DNA from: an uncultured Ectothiorhodospiraceae bacterium
GTDB taxonomy: Bacteria > Pseudomonadota > Gammaproteobacteria > UBA9214
Assembly (NCBI GenBank): GCA_947258515.1
Contig: CAMYIO010000004.1
Span: 1 to 54,391 of the forward strand
DNA: 54,391 nt
Reading direction: 5' to 3'
In this document: positions 10,696 through 21,515 of the stretch, piece by piece
Numbering within the stretch: position 1 is the first letter of the stretch
Layout: each line of letters begins with the position of its first letter
The notes under the pieces: model-generated
The model's input: only the letters and a program-made list of their open reading frames with translations
Told to the model about the DNA's origin: nothing
Database searches by the model: none
Translations under genes and position numbers: made by a program

Positions 10696-10965
10696 CTACT
10701 CCTGTTCGCCGAAGCGCTCCTCAATCAGCTTTATGAGGCTGTCCGCGGCTTCAACTTCGTCCTCGCCTTGCGTTATGATAATCAGTTCGGTGCCACGCGA
10801 TGCCGCCAGCATCATTACGCCCATAATGCTTTTACCGTTGACATGCTGTCCGTTCCTGGCGACATCGACGTTGCAGGAAAATGACGAGGCCGTTGTGACG
10901 AATTTGGCAGCCGCCCTGGCGTGCAGGCCGAGCTTGTTGATGATTGTGACGCATCTTTCCTGCAT
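10696..10965 (-). CDS. ptsH: HPr family phosphocarrier protein
   Basis: 89 aa; NKLGLHARAAAKF (His15 site) and NGKSIMGVMMLAAS (Ser46 region). Confidence 0.92.
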   Translation of the reverse strand: MQERCVTIINKLGLHARAAAKFVTTASSFSCNVDVARNGQHVNGKSIMGVMMLAASRGTELIIITQGEDEVEAADSLIKLIEERFGEQE

Positions 10966-10966
10966 G

Positions 10967-11365
10967 TCAGGACGCCTCTTTCCGGCTGGTGACGACTATA
11001 CCGTCACGGGCGCCGTTGGCTGCTTTTTCACACAGTGCCTCGAGGTTCATATCCGGATAATTCAGTATGCGCAGTAACATCGGGAGATTGGCGCCCGAGA
11101 TGATACGTGCATTGTGTGTGTCGATCAGGCGGTTCGCGATATTGCTGGGTGTGCTGCCATAGAGGTCTGTCAGTACCAGCACACCAGCGCCGTCATCGAG
11201 TGTGTCACAGAGCTTGCCTGCCGTCTCGAGTAATTGATCGGGATCGCAGTCTGCCTCGACAGTAATGGCTTCTGCAGCCAACGGACAACCACCGAGTATC
11301 TGCTTCGCTGCATTCAGCATGTCATCGCCAAGGCTGCCGTGTGTGATCAGTAACAGGCCTGTCAT
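10967..11365 (-). CDS. PTS fructose/mannose-type EIIA component
   Basis: 132 aa; MTGLLLITHGSLGDDML, VLVLTDLYGSTPSNIA, ISGANLPMLLRI. Confidence 0.9.
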   Translation of the reverse strand: MTGLLLITHGSLGDDMLNAAKQILGGCPLAAEAITVEADCDPDQLLETAGKLCDTLDDGAGVLVLTDLYGSTPSNIANRLIDTHNARIISGANLPMLLRILNYPDMNLEALCEKAANGARDGIVVTSRKEAS

Positions 11366-12222
11366 TATTCCAGTTCCCTGTGTCGTTTGACGACTTCAAC
11401 CGCTTGCCCGGCAAGGTAGTGCGCCAGCTTTTCTACCAGATACACCGAACGATGCTGGCCGCCGGTGCAGCCAATGGCAATGCTCAGGTAACTGCGGTTA
11501 TCGGCCTTGAAGTGCGGTATCCATTCACCGAGGAAATGCTCCACTGATGTGTAGTACTGCCGGGCTACGGCTTCCCGGTCAAGGTATTCAATGACCGCAT
11601 CATCCATTCCGGTCAGGGCGCGCAGCGCGGGTTGCCAGTACGGGTTGGGCAGGCAGCGCGCATCGAAGACGAAATCGGCATCAGTCGGCAGACCGTGTTT
11701 GTAACCGAAGGAACGCAACAAGAGTGAAAACTCGCTGTTTCCTGATTTGTCGTGAAACTCCATAACCAGGTCGCGTAGCTGGTGAACATTGGTGCGACTG
11801 GTATCGATGAACATGTCAGCGTTAGCAGTAATGGGAGTAAGCAGGCCGCGTTCCTTGACGATGGCATCCGCAAGCGGGGTGCCTGTGCCGGATAACGGGT
11901 GTTTGCGCCGCGTCTCGCTAAAGCGTTTCAGCAAGGTGGCGTCATCGGCCTGCAGGAACAGGATCTTGCAGTGGATGCCCTTGTTCTTCAGCCCGTTGAT
12001 GATGTCCGGAAAGTTGACAAGCTGGTCAGGGTGGTTGCGGGCATCAATGCCAATAGCCACATTGCCACCATTCTTGTATGTCTGTTCCTTGATTTCTGTT
12101 GCGAACGCATCCAGCAGGCTCACCGGAAGATTGTCGATGCAGTAAAAATCCATATCCTCCAGCGCATGCAGGGCAACGCTTTTACCCGAGCCGGAGAGGC
12201 CGCTGATGATGACCAGGTTCAT
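11365..12222 (-). CDS. rapZ: RNase adapter protein RapZ (P-loop ATPase)
   Basis: 285 aa; VIISGLSGSGKSVALHALEDMDFYCIDNLPVSLL; SIAIGCTGGQHRSVYLVE. Confidence 0.95.
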   Translation of the reverse strand: MNLVIISGLSGSGKSVALHALEDMDFYCIDNLPVSLLDAFATEIKEQTYKNGGNVAIGIDARNHPDQLVNFPDIINGLKNKGIHCKILFLQADDATLLKRFSETRRKHPLSGTGTPLADAIVKERGLLTPITANADMFIDTSRTNVHQLRDLVMEFHDKSGNSEFSLLLRSFGYKHGLPTDADFVFDARCLPNPYWQPALRALTGMDDAVIEYLDREAVARQYYTSVEHFLGEWIPHFKADNRSYLSIAIGCTGGQHRSVYLVEKLAHYLAGQAVEVVKRHRELE

Positions 12223-13184
12223 TGGCGGGCGCTTTCGAGGCGGCGCTTCTGGCGGTCGATGAACGCCTGGCTGGCATCATAGCCCTTGGCATTCAGGATA
12301 TGGTTGCGTACCGCAACCTCCAGCAGCACCGCGAGATTTCTTCCGGGTCCGACCGGCAGGGTGACTTCAGGTATGTCGACCTCCTGTATTTTGCATATTC
12401 GTTTGCTGCCATGCAGGCGATCTATCTGGGTGGCCTCCTCGATGTCCTGCAGTACAACAATGAGGCGCAGGTTGCGATGCTGCTTGATGGCGCTCGCGCC
12501 GAACATGGCGCGCACGTTGAGGATGCCGAGCCCACGGACCTCGAGGAAGTCCTGCAGCATCTCGGGGCAGGTGCCGAGCAGGGTGTCCGGCGAGACCCTG
12601 GAAAACTCGGGTGCGTCATCGGCGATCAGGCGGTGACCGCGCGTCAGTAACTCCAGCGCCAGCTCGCTTTTACCGATGCTGGAATCGCCGGTAATCAGTA
12701 CGCCGGTGCCGAGAACTTCCATGAACACCCCGTGCAGGGTGATCTTGTCTGCAAAATAATTGGTCAGGTAGTGTTGCAGGTTCTCGATAATGTCCTGGCT
12801 GGGCAAATCGCTCGACAGCAAGGGTATGCGACTGGCCGTCGCGGCGGCCTCCAGGTCATCCGGTGGCGGCAGGCGCTTGGCGATTACGACCAGTGTTGTT
12901 TGTCCGGAGAACAATTGTGAAATGGTATCCTTGCGGGAGTTCTTTTTCAGTGAATCGAGGTATTCCATTTCCTTGCGGCCGAGTACCTGAACGCGGTGCA
13001 GGGTGATCAGGTTCAGATAGCCGACCAGTGAAATATCCGCTGATGTATCAGCGGAGGAATGCAGTATCCTGTTTTTGTGCTCTTCTCCTGCCAGCCAGGT
13101 GAGCCCCAGTTTCTCCTGCAAGGCCTTGTACAGGGTCTCGATTTCAAGGGTTGTGCTCATGCGGGGATACGGTGTGACTCCCAC
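12219..13184 (-). CDS. hprK: HPr kinase/phosphorylase
   Basis: 321 aa; GTGVLITGDSSIGKSELALELLTRGHRLIADD; EVRGLGILNVRAMFG. Confidence 0.93.
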   Translation of the reverse strand: MGVTPYPRMSTTLEIETLYKALQEKLGLTWLAGEEHKNRILHSSADTSADISLVGYLNLITLHRVQVLGRKEMEYLDSLKKNSRKDTISQLFSGQTTLVVIAKRLPPPDDLEAAATASRIPLLSSDLPSQDIIENLQHYLTNYFADKITLHGVFMEVLGTGVLITGDSSIGKSELALELLTRGHRLIADDAPEFSRVSPDTLLGTCPEMLQDFLEVRGLGILNVRAMFGASAIKQHRNLRLIVVLQDIEEATQIDRLHGSKRICKIQEVDIPEVTLPVGPGRNLAVLLEVAVRNHILNAKGYDASQAFIDRQKRRLESARQ

Positions 13185-13627
13185 TGATACAGCTGATCGA
13201 GCAGGCAGTTGCTGGATTCACATGCCCGCAGGGCGTCGCAGATGCCGGTGTTGCTGAATATCTCGGCAATGGTGGACAGCACCTGCAGGTGTTCCTCGGT
13301 TGAGTCCTCCGGTACCAGCAACGCGAAAACAAGATCCACCGGCAGACCGTCAGAGGTGTCAAAATCAACCGCTACTGCCAGCTTGATAAATGCACAGACC
13401 GGGTGTTCCAGGTCGGCCATCCTGCCATGCGGAATGGCCACGCCCTTGCCCAGTCCGGTACTGCCGAGTTTTTCCCGGTTCAGTAACGCGTCGAAGATTT
13501 CATGTTGTGACAGCACCGGCGAGCTGCTCGCCAGCAGCTCGCCGAGTTGTTCAAGCAGTCGTTTCTTGCTGCCAACCTCGTCACTGCAGGCAACCCGTTC
13601 GGCACTGAGTAAATCGGTAATGTTCAT
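13157..13627 (-). CDS. ptsN: PTS IIA-like nitrogen regulatory protein PtsN
   Basis: 156 aa; GLGKGVAIPHGRMADL, VDLVFALLVPEDSTEEHLQVLSTIAEIFSN. Confidence 0.93.
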   Translation of the reverse strand: MNITDLLSAERVACSDEVGSKKRLLEQLGELLASSSPVLSQHEIFDALLNREKLGSTGLGKGVAIPHGRMADLEHPVCAFIKLAVAVDFDTSDGLPVDLVFALLVPEDSTEEHLQVLSTIAEIFSNTGICDALRACESSNCLLDQLYQWESHRIPA

Positions 13628-13675
13628 GGTGTATTCAGAAAGTCTGCACGGCCCTGATACAGGTATCGGGACTGT

Positions 13676-13996
13676 TTACAGCTCCCTTGCAATGGATCCC
13701 TCACTACGGTGATGATCAGTCATTTTTTCCTTGTGCTTCTTGACCTGACGGTCGAGCTTGTCAACCAGTGCATCGATGGCCGCGTACATGTTCTCCTGTT
13801 CCGCGTCGGCGAATATGTTACCCCCGGTGATGTGCATGGTTGCTTCAGCCTTGTGGCGCAGTTTTTCCACGCTCAGTACCACATGGGTGTCGGTGACATG
13901 ATCAAAATGGCGTTCCAGACGTTCCATTTTATTGTTGACATATTTACGCAGAGGATCAGTTAGGTCGACATGATGTCCGGTCAGGTTGATTTTCAT
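13676..13996 (-). CDS. hpf: ribosome hibernation-promoting factor (HPF/YfiA family)
   Basis: 106 aa; MKINLTGHHVDLTDPLRKYVNNKMERLERHFDHVTDTHVVLSVEK; located beside rpoN. Confidence 0.93.
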   Translation of the reverse strand: MKINLTGHHVDLTDPLRKYVNNKMERLERHFDHVTDTHVVLSVEKLRHKAEATMHITGGNIFADAEQENMYAAIDALVDKLDRQVKKHKEKMTDHHRSEGSIAREL

Positions 13997-14018
13997 TGAG
14001 ACACTCCTGTGTTGACGC

Positions 14019-15470
14019 CTAGGAAAGGCGTTTACGTTCGTTGGATGGTGATATGGACAGTGACTCGCGGTATTTCGCGATCGTCCGCCTTGCTACATTG
14101 ATGCCCTGTTCGGCCAGAATAGCGGCCATCTTGTTGTCGCTGAGTGGTTTTGACGGGGTTTCAGCGGCAACCAGTTTCTTGATGATGGCCCTGATGGCGG
14201 TGGCCGAGCATTCGCCGCCTGATTCCGTGCTGACATGACTTGAAAAAAAGTACTTGAACTCGTAGATACCGCGCGGTGTGTGCATGTACTTGCGGGTGGT
14301 TACGCGGGAGACGGTCGATTCATGCATTTCAATGGCATCTGCAATACTGCGCAGTACCATCGGTTTCATGGCTTCATCGCCATGTTCGAAAAACGCCTGC
14401 TGGCGTTCGACGATACAGCTGGACACCTTGAGCAGGGTTTCATGCCGGCTTTGCAGACTTTTCAGGAACCAGCGTGCCTCCTGCAGGTTGTCACGCAAAT
14501 AGTTATTGTCCTTGCTGTTGCTGCCGCGCTTGATCATGCGCGCATAGAGGTTGTTGATGCGCAGTTTGGGTGTCGAGTCAGTGTTCAGCTCAACCTGCCA
14601 CCTGTCGTTCTTCTTGACGACGAATACATCCGGGATGATGTATTCCGGCTCGGCCGTGTCGAAGGTCGATCCGGGGCGCGGGTTGAGCGACTGAATAAGA
14701 TGGATGACATGCTGTAAATCATCGGTGGCCAGTTTCATCTTGCGGCCAAGCTTGGTGAAATTGCGGCCGCTGAGCAGCCCGAAGTAGTCGCGGATGAGTA
14801 TCCGTGCCTCTTTCAGCCAGGGTGTGGCCGCATCATACTGTTGCAACTGCAGTAGCAGATTCTCCTGCAGGTCCCGTGCGGCCACCCCGACAGGATCGAA
14901 CTGCTGGATACGGTGCAGAACCGCCCTGATTTCATCAGGCTCGATTTCGAGCTGTATATCGAGGTTCTTGTGGATATCTTCCAGGCTGGTGGTCAGGTAG
15001 CCATCCTCATCAATGGAATCAATAATGATGCGGGCAATATGCTGGTCGGTATCAGAGAAGTGTGTCAGTTCGAGTTGCCAGATCAGGTGATCGTGCAACC
15101 CCGCGCCGCTGACCGTGATGGTTTCCGTCATGTCCCGGCTGCCACCGGACTCCGGCGCGCTGTAGGCGGTTGCGCCGGTATCAAACACATCTTCCCAGCT
15201 GCTGTCCGTGGCTAATTCGTCCGGGATGGTCTCGGTATTCTCTTCCGCAGAGACCGGGGTGTCCTTGCTCGTCCCGTTAGGACCGCCGTCGCCATCCTGA
15301 ACCTCCGCGCTGCCGGCTTCATCCTGCTCCAGCATGGGATTTGACTCGAGTGCTTCCTGTACTTCGCTCTGCAGTTCCAGGGTGGACAGCTGTAACAGGC
15401 GGATCGCCTGCTGCAGCTGCGGTGTCATGGTCAGGTGCTGACCGATTCGGAGTTGAAGAGATTGCTTCAT
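14019..15470 (-). CDS. rpoN: RNA polymerase sigma-54 factor
   Basis: 483 aa; MKQSLQLRIGQHLTMTPQLQQAIRLLQLS, C-terminal RpoN box VARRTIAKYRESL. Confidence 0.97.
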   Translation of the reverse strand: MKQSLQLRIGQHLTMTPQLQQAIRLLQLSTLELQSEVQEALESNPMLEQDEAGSAEVQDGDGGPNGTSKDTPVSAEENTETIPDELATDSSWEDVFDTGATAYSAPESGGSRDMTETITVSGAGLHDHLIWQLELTHFSDTDQHIARIIIDSIDEDGYLTTSLEDIHKNLDIQLEIEPDEIRAVLHRIQQFDPVGVAARDLQENLLLQLQQYDAATPWLKEARILIRDYFGLLSGRNFTKLGRKMKLATDDLQHVIHLIQSLNPRPGSTFDTAEPEYIIPDVFVVKKNDRWQVELNTDSTPKLRINNLYARMIKRGSNSKDNNYLRDNLQEARWFLKSLQSRHETLLKVSSCIVERQQAFFEHGDEAMKPMVLRSIADAIEMHESTVSRVTTRKYMHTPRGIYEFKYFFSSHVSTESGGECSATAIRAIIKKLVAAETPSKPLSDNKMAAILAEQGINVARRTIAKYRESLSISPSNERKRLS

Positions 15471-15571
15471 ATTGGTTTATTTTTTGAACAAATGTGCAAA
15501 CACACTGTTCTGACTAAAAGTATAGTGCATTATCCATGCCATACAACAGTTATATCGTCCGGCAGGGCTGC

Positions 15572-16297
15572 CTACAAACGGAATTTGCTGCCCAGATAAA
15601 CGTCGCGTACATGCTGATTATTAAGCACTTCATCCGGTGAACCGGCGGCGATCACCTGTCCGGCATTGAGTATATAGGCGTGGTGACAGATCCCCAGCAT
15701 CTCGCGAACGTTATGATCGGTGATCAGGACACCGATATCACGATCACAGAGATGCCCGATAATCTGCTGGATATCGACCACCGATAGCGGGTCAACGCCG
15801 GCAAACGGCTCGTCCAGCAGTATGAAACGCGGGTTGGCCGCCAGTGCGCGCGCAATTTCAACACGCCGGCGCTCACCGCCGGAGAGGCTGACACCGGCCT
15901 GGTCAGCCAGGTGGCCGATGTGCAATTCGTGCAGCAGTGATTCCAGTATTTCCCTGCGGTTTGCCTTGTTGAGGTCCTTGCGAATCTCGAGGACCGCCAT
16001 GATATTGTCTGTCACGGACAGCTTCCTGAACACCGAGGCCTCCTGGGGCAGGTAGCCGAGTCCACAGGCGGCACGCTTGTGCATGGGTTCTTCGGTGAGG
16101 TCAACGTTGTCCAGTTCGATACGACCCTCACCACAGGGTACCAGCCCGACGATCATGTAGAAGCAGGTGGTTTTTCCAGCGCCGTTCGGTCCCAGCAGGC
16201 CGACAACCTGGCCGCTGCTGACTGACAGCGAGACGTCATCAACCACCCGTCGTGATTTGTAGGACTTGCCGAGGCTGATTGCGTTCAGGACACTCAT
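15572..16297 (-). CDS. lptB: LPS export ABC transporter ATP-binding protein
   Basis: 241 aa; [49 protein letters not shown]. Confidence 0.95.
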   Translation of the reverse strand: MSVLNAISLGKSYKSRRVVDDVSLSVSSGQVVGLLGPNGAGKTTCFYMIVGLVPCGEGRIELDNVDLTEEPMHKRAACGLGYLPQEASVFRKLSVTDNIMAVLEIRKDLNKANRREILESLLHELHIGHLADQAGVSLSGGERRRVEIARALAANPRFILLDEPFAGVDPLSVVDIQQIIGHLCDRDIGVLITDHNVREMLGICHHAYILNAGQVIAAGSPDEVLNNQHVRDVYLGSKFRL

Positions 16298-16896
16298 GGC
16301 TCTTCAGGCCCGGGTTCGGCTACGGGTGCGGTTGCGGGCGGATTGTCGTCCTGCGTGCGGTTGTTCTTCTTGTCTTTATCCTTCTTGCCCCTGGGCTGCA
16401 GGGTAATATGCACACGGCCACTTTCACCGCCGCCGCCAGCATCGACGGTGTCATTCTTCAGATTGAAAACAATGCGATCACTGCGGAATTCCTCATCGCC
16501 GGATTCCCATATGCGGGCCTTGTCGAGCAGGATAACGCGCTCATCGATGGCGTAGTATTCAATGCGCCCGGCTTCTGCATGCTGGTCAATGGTTTTACCT
16601 TCCGGTCGCTGCACATAGGTCGCCAGGTTGCCGGTCAGAATAATGGTATCAAGCTGCTTGTCGGTGAGCTGTACGGTCATCCGGCTGCCGGTAAAAACAA
16701 GCGTGCCCTGCTGCAGTTTAACGTGGCCCTCGTAGACACTGAATCCGGTTTTGTCATTCAGGCTGGCCTTGTCAGCCTCGATGTTAATGGGCTTGTCACG
16801 GTCGGCATCCAGACCCCATGCGGCCAGTGGCAGCAGGGCGAGCAGCAACAGCACGCTGCGCGGACAGTATTTTGCAAAGAACCTAGCTGATGACAT
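16294..16896 (-). CDS. lptA: LPS transport periplasmic protein LptA
   Basis: ORF 16294-16914; likely ATG at 16896; [44 protein letters not shown]. Confidence 0.9.
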   Translation of the reverse strand: MSSARFFAKYCPRSVLLLLALLPLAAWGLDADRDKPINIEADKASLNDKTGFSVYEGHVKLQQGTLVFTGSRMTVQLTDKQLDTIILTGNLATYVQRPEGKTIDQHAEAGRIEYYAIDERVILLDKARIWESGDEEFRSDRIVFNLKNDTVDAGGGGESGRVHITLQPRGKKDKDKKNNRTQDDNPPATAPVAEPGPEEP

Positions 16897-17446
16897 CGTA
16901 ACGGCCCCGGACACTGGACCTGAGTTCCAGTGTGTCGTTCCTGAAATCTGCTTTTACACCAACGCCCTCGATCCTGAATTGACCGGAAGTAATGGTCGCC
17001 GCGTTGTCCGTTTCGGCCAGTTCTTCTTCCGGTTTGACCAGCAGATCGCTGGTCACGATGTGCAGTGCGCTGCTGCTTGCGGTCTGCCGGCGCCTGATGT
17101 CGACTGCGCCCAGCAACCAGATGATGTCAGCGTCCTCGTTGGTCTCGCCGTGTTCCGATCTGATGCGCCAGGTGTCGCCACTGGCTTGCAGGATTCTGAT
17201 GTCGGGTGCTTCGAGGTTAAAGCGTTCGTCGTTCGGGTAGTGTGTCATGCGACGTGCCAGCACACGGTATTGCAGCTGGCCCTGTTCATTCATGACTTTC
17301 ATGTCCATCTCTTCGACAAAGGCATCAGCACCGCTGCTACTGGCGCTGGTGCGCTGCAGGCCGGATTCCTGCTGGAACAGAAACCAGCCACTGCCCGTGA
17401 CCAGCAGTAACAGCAGCCCGTAGATAACGATTTGTTTGCCATTCAC
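16883..17446 (-). CDS. lptC: LPS export protein LptC
   Basis: 187 aa; N-terminal TM; MTHYPNDERFNLEAPDIRIL; operon position between lptA and kdsC. Confidence 0.88.
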   Translation of the reverse strand: MNGKQIVIYGLLLLLVTGSGWFLFQQESGLQRTSASSSGADAFVEEMDMKVMNEQGQLQYRVLARRMTHYPNDERFNLEAPDIRILQASGDTWRIRSEHGETNEDADIIWLLGAVDIRRRQTASSSALHIVTSDLLVKPEEELAETDNAATITSGQFRIEGVGVKADFRNDTLELRSSVRGRYDVIS

Positions 17447-17964
17447 AGGTAGCTGCTCATTTCCTGATCCAGGACACCCTGTGCCTCCATCAGCATTTCA
17501 CAGACATCGCGCGCAGCGCCACGACCACCGCACCGGGGTGTCTGCCAGTGGCTGTGCTGGCGTACCAGCGGGTGTGCATCCTGTACCGCAATCGCGAGAC
17601 CGACGCGGCGCATGACCGGCAGGTCAACGACATCGTCACCCACATAGGCCGTTTCTGCGGCGCTGATATCCAGATCACTGGCCAGTTTCTCATAGGCCGG
17701 CAGTTTATCAAGTTGTCCCTGGTAGACATGTTCAATGCCGAGATTATTCATTCGATGTTCAACGACCTTTGAGGTTCTGCCGGTGATGATGGCGACGGTA
17801 ACACCATGCCTGATGAGCATCTTTATGCCGTGCCCGTCCTGCGAGTGGAAGGCCTTGTATTCCTGGCCGTCATCACCAACAAACAGGCTGCCATCGGTGA
17901 GCACGCCATCGACATCAAAGATCAGCAGGCGAATACGTGAAGCTTTTTCAAGTATGTCTTTCAT
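17443..17964 (-). CDS. kdsC: 3-deoxy-D-manno-octulosonate 8-phosphate phosphatase KdsC
   Basis: 173 aa; IRLLIFDVDGVLTDGSLFVGDDGQEYKAFHSQDGHGIKML; YVGDDVVDLPVMRRVGLAIAV. Confidence 0.94.
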   Translation of the reverse strand: MKDILEKASRIRLLIFDVDGVLTDGSLFVGDDGQEYKAFHSQDGHGIKMLIRHGVTVAIITGRTSKVVEHRMNNLGIEHVYQGQLDKLPAYEKLASDLDISAAETAYVGDDVVDLPVMRRVGLAIAVQDAHPLVRQHSHWQTPRCGGRGAARDVCEMLMEAQGVLDQEMSSYL

Positions 17965-17981
17965 GGCTATATTCTGTCGAG

Positions 17982-18956
17982 TTATACCACGCCGGCGCGC
18001 AGCAGGTCGTGCATGTTGAGCGCGCCGACCAGTTCATTGCCGTCATTAACGACGGGGAGGGCATTGATTTTGGTGCTGTCCATGATCTGCAGGGCCTCAG
18101 CCGCCAGCATGCCGGGCTGCACGGTCTTGCAACCGGCCGTCATGACATCACTGACGACGGCCTCGTGCAGGTCAATCTTGTGGTCAATGGTACGGCGTAA
18201 ATCACCGTCAGTGAAGATACCGGCCAGCTTGCCCTGTGCGTCAACAATGGCGGTCATGCCGAGTCCCTTGCGGGTCATTTCCATGAGGGCGTCGGTCAGT
18301 GATGTGTCGATGCCGACCCGGGGGATGTCATCACCGGTGTGCATCAGGTCATCAATATGCAATAACAGGCGCCGGCCCAGCGTGCCGCCCGGATGCGAGC
18401 GCGCGAAATCCTCCTCGGTAAAACCGCGTGACTCCAGCAGTGCAACCGCGAGTGCATCACCCATGGCGAGCGCCGCGGTGGTGCTGGCTGTAGGTGCCAG
18501 GCCCAGCGGGCAGGCTTCCTTCTCGACGCTGACATTGATACTCGCCGTGGCGGCGAGTGACAGCGTTGACTGCGGATTACCGGTCATGGCGATTAACGGT
18601 ACATCGAGTCGTTTGATGATCGGCAGGATGGTGACCAGTTCGCCGGTCTCACCGGAGTTGGACAGTGCCAGCACCACGTCAGACGGGGTAATCATGCCGA
18701 GGTCGCCGTGGCTGGCTTCGCCGGGATGAACAAAAAAGGCGGGCGTACCGGTGCTTGCCAGGGTGGCGGCAATCTTGCCGGCGATGTGTCCGGATTTACC
18801 CATGCCGGTAACGACCACGCGGCCCTTGCATGCCAGCATCAGGCGGCAGGCTGCGATAAACGAGGGTTGCCTGATCTCCTTGTCCAGACCCTGAATGGCC
18901 GCGGCCTCCGTGTTGATGACGGCGAGCGCGAGTTCCTGCAGTTTGCGGTCATTCAT
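17982..18956 (-). CDS. kdsD: arabinose-5-phosphate isomerase (KpsF/GutQ family)
   Basis: 324 aa; GRVVVTGMGKSGHIAGKIAATLASTGTPAFFVHPGEASHGDLGMI; C-terminal CBS domains. Confidence 0.94.
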   Translation of the reverse strand: MNDRKLQELALAVINTEAAAIQGLDKEIRQPSFIAACRLMLACKGRVVVTGMGKSGHIAGKIAATLASTGTPAFFVHPGEASHGDLGMITPSDVVLALSNSGETGELVTILPIIKRLDVPLIAMTGNPQSTLSLAATASINVSVEKEACPLGLAPTASTTAALAMGDALAVALLESRGFTEEDFARSHPGGTLGRRLLLHIDDLMHTGDDIPRVGIDTSLTDALMEMTRKGLGMTAIVDAQGKLAGIFTDGDLRRTIDHKIDLHEAVVSDVMTAGCKTVQPGMLAAEALQIMDSTKINALPVVNDGNELVGALNMHDLLRAGVV

Positions 18957-19408
18957 GGGCGCATCGTTATAGGGTTACGCAGGCTACGGGTCCGGGTAGT
19001 TCTGGCCATGGGATGCATGGAAAGACAGGCAAGTATATCTGGTAAGGCATTTATTTCTGTGAATTTCTGTGAAGTTCATGGTCATGATAGCTGTCTTTGT
19101 CGGGCTGAACCAGTACTGGCCCATTACTGTCGTGCCGGGTGTCACGCAACAACTCCGAAGTATAACAGGGTCTGCCGGGCACTAAAGCCAACCCGGCAGG
19201 GGCCGCCTTCAGATCGAGGTCTCCGTGCCGGGCCACGCAAGCCGCAGGCCAGCACGAAATACCACCCTGCAGAGCTGATCCGGGCAGGGTCACGGCAATC
19301 AACCGCTACAGGCGGCAGGTAAAAATATCGTCATCGGGGGCAACTCTTGGGCGGAAACTGCATTATCATACACGCCGCTGTCGACAGACTAACCGCTTGC
19401 GGCCGGAA

Positions 19409-20251
19409 ATGCCTAAAACGAAATCGACCGAAAACAATCAAATTCAGGATGCTGTGGTGCAAATCCGGGACCTGCATTTTTCGCACGGCGAGCGCCTGGT
19501 GTTCGATGGCATCGACCTGGACATCGTGCCCGGCAAGGTGACCGCCATCATGGGTCCCAGTGGCACTGGCAAGACGACCCTGCTGAAGCTCATCGGTGGA
19601 CAGTTGCGTCCCGCTTCCGGGTCTGTTCGTGTGCACGGTGAAGAGGTCCCGGCATTAAGACGCTCGGCGTTGTACCAGTTGCGCAAACGCATGGGCATGA
19701 TGTTTCAAAGCGGCGCGTTGCTGACGGATATCAACGTGTTCGAGAATGTCGCCTATCCCATTCGTGAACACACGCGCTTGCCGGAAGCGTTGCTGCGCGA
19801 CCTGGTACTGATGAAACTGCAAGCCGTGGGGCTGCGGGGTGCCGCTGACCTCATGCCGGCTGAATTGTCCGGTGGTATGGCACGGCGTGTGGCACTGGCA
19901 CGCGCCATTGCACTTGACCCGATGATGGTGCTTTACGATGAACCGTTTACCGGCCAGGATCCGATCTCCATGGGCATCCTGGTGAAGCTGATCCGGGAAT
20001 TGAATGATGCGCTGGGCCTGACCAGTGTCGTGGTGTCGCATGATGTGCATGAAACGGCCGCCATCGCTGACTACGTATATCTGCTGTCGGAGGGCAAGGT
20101 GGTTGACCATGGCCATCCCGATGCCCTCTGGGACTCGAGCTCTGCCTGGTCGCGGCAGTTCCTGGAAGGACGACCGGACGGTCCCGCCGCCTTTCACTAC
20201 CCGGCAGCGGATTTCAGGGATGATCTGTTGCGCGGTGGCCGGGCCAACTGA
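19409..20251 (+). CDS. mlaF: phospholipid ABC transporter ATP-binding protein MlaF
   Basis: Likely ATG at 19409; [51 protein letters not shown]. Confidence 0.94.
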   Translation: MPKTKSTENNQIQDAVVQIRDLHFSHGERLVFDGIDLDIVPGKVTAIMGPSGTGKTTLLKLIGGQLRPASGSVRVHGEEVPALRRSALYQLRKRMGMMFQSGALLTDINVFENVAYPIREHTRLPEALLRDLVLMKLQAVGLRGAADLMPAELSGGMARRVALARAIALDPMMVLYDEPFTGQDPISMGILVKLIRELNDALGLTSVVVSHDVHETAAIADYVYLLSEGKVVDHGHPDALWDSSSAWSRQFLEGRPDGPAAFHYPAADFRDDLLRGGRAN

Positions 20252-21030
20252 TGCTGGATGCGCTGCAGCACCTCGGCAGGGCAACGCTGGATTTTTTTGA
20301 ACGCCTCGGGCGTGGCCACCTGTTGCTGCTGCAGATGCTGGCGAAGTTGCCGGGACTGCTGCTGCGGCCGGGACTGGTGCTGGTGCAACTCTATTCCGTG
20401 GGCGTGCTGACGCTGGTGATTATCCTGGTGTCCGGCATGTTCGTCGGCATGGTGCTGGGTTTGCAGGGTTATAATACGCTGGTGGATTTCGGTGCCGAGG
20501 ATTCGCTGGGCGTGGTCGTGGCGCTGTCACTGGTGCGGGAACTGGGCCCTGTGGTATCGGCGCTGCTGTTTGCCGGTCGGGCCGGATCGGCACTGACGGC
20601 CGAAATTGGCCTGATGAAGGCCACGGAACAGCTCTCCGGGATGGAAATGATGGCGGTCGATCCCGTGCAGCGGGTGATTGCGCCGCGATTCCTGGCGGCA
20701 TTCTTGTCTATGCCGCTGCTGGCCGCAATCTTCAGTGCCGTGGGTATCTACGGGGGATATCTGGTGGGTGTTCCCTTGCTGGGGGTTGATGACGGTGCCT
20801 TCTGGGGGCAGATGCAGGGTGCGGTGGACCTGCACGATGATATATATAATGGTGTGATCAAGAGTATTGTGTTTGGCTTTGTCGCGGGATGGATCGCCCT
20901 GTTTGAAGGCTATGATGCGACCCCGACCGCTGCAGGTGTCAGCCGGGCAACCACTCGCACGGTGGTCCACACGGCACTGGCCGTACTCGGGCTGGACTTC
21001 GTGCTGACCGCATTGATGTTTGGGGACTAG
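20251..21030 (+). CDS. mlaE: phospholipid ABC transporter permease MlaE
   Basis: 259 aa; [52 protein letters not shown]. Confidence 0.95.
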   Translation: MLDALQHLGRATLDFFERLGRGHLLLLQMLAKLPGLLLRPGLVLVQLYSVGVLTLVIILVSGMFVGMVLGLQGYNTLVDFGAEDSLGVVVALSLVRELGPVVSALLFAGRAGSALTAEIGLMKATEQLSGMEMMAVDPVQRVIAPRFLAAFLSMPLLAAIFSAVGIYGGYLVGVPLLGVDDGAFWGQMQGAVDLHDDIYNGVIKSIVFGFVAGWIALFEGYDATPTAAGVSRATTRTVVHTALAVLGLDFVLTALMFGD

Positions 21031-21041
21031 AGGAGCATTAC

Positions 21042-21512
21042 TTGAACAACAGAACAGTCGAGATAGGGGTCGGGTTGTTTGTCGCCCTGGGTATTGCCGC
21101 CTTGTTCATGCTGGCCATGCAGGCCAGCAATCTCAGTACCATGAGCGGCGGTGACGGCTATATCATCACCGCCGGCTTCGAGAATGTCGGTGGACTCAAG
21201 GAGCGTTCCGCGGTGACGGTGTCGGGTGTGCGCGTGGGTCGGGTTGAATCCATCGATTACGACCATACCAGTTTCGAGGCGGTGGTCAGTTTGCGTATCG
21301 ATGCGCAACACGACAGCTTTCCTGTAGACACCTCGGCCAGCATCTATACCTCCGGCCTGCTGGGTGAACAGTACGTTGCACTGGAGCCCGGCGGCGCACT
21401 GGAAAACCTGGTTGCCGGTGATCGCCTGCAGTTGACGCAGTCGGCCCTGGTGATGGAGCAGGTCATCGGACAGTTCCTTTACAGCACCGCCGCCGGGAAA
21501 AGCGAGCAGTAG
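21042..21512 (+). CDS. mlaD: phospholipid transport MCE-domain protein MlaD
   Basis: 156 aa; EIGVGLFVALGIAALFMLAMQASNL, MCE domain, GLLGEQYVALEPGG. Confidence 0.94.
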   Translation: MNNRTVEIGVGLFVALGIAALFMLAMQASNLSTMSGGDGYIITAGFENVGGLKERSAVTVSGVRVGRVESIDYDHTSFEAVVSLRIDAQHDSFPVDTSASIYTSGLLGEQYVALEPGGALENLVAGDRLQLTQSALVMEQVIGQFLYSTAAGKSEQ

Positions 21513-21515
21513 CCC

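Noticed and set aside
10118-11077. 319-aa plus-strand ORF opposite ptsI/ptsH
   Set aside because: Lies entirely antisense to conserved PTS genes with no recognisable motif.
18957-19408. Possible small genes or repeat remnant (atttctgtgaatttctgtgaag) between kdsD and mlaF
   Set aside because: ORFs there are short with no recognisable motif, and the resemblance to the CCACGGAA repeat arms is weak.
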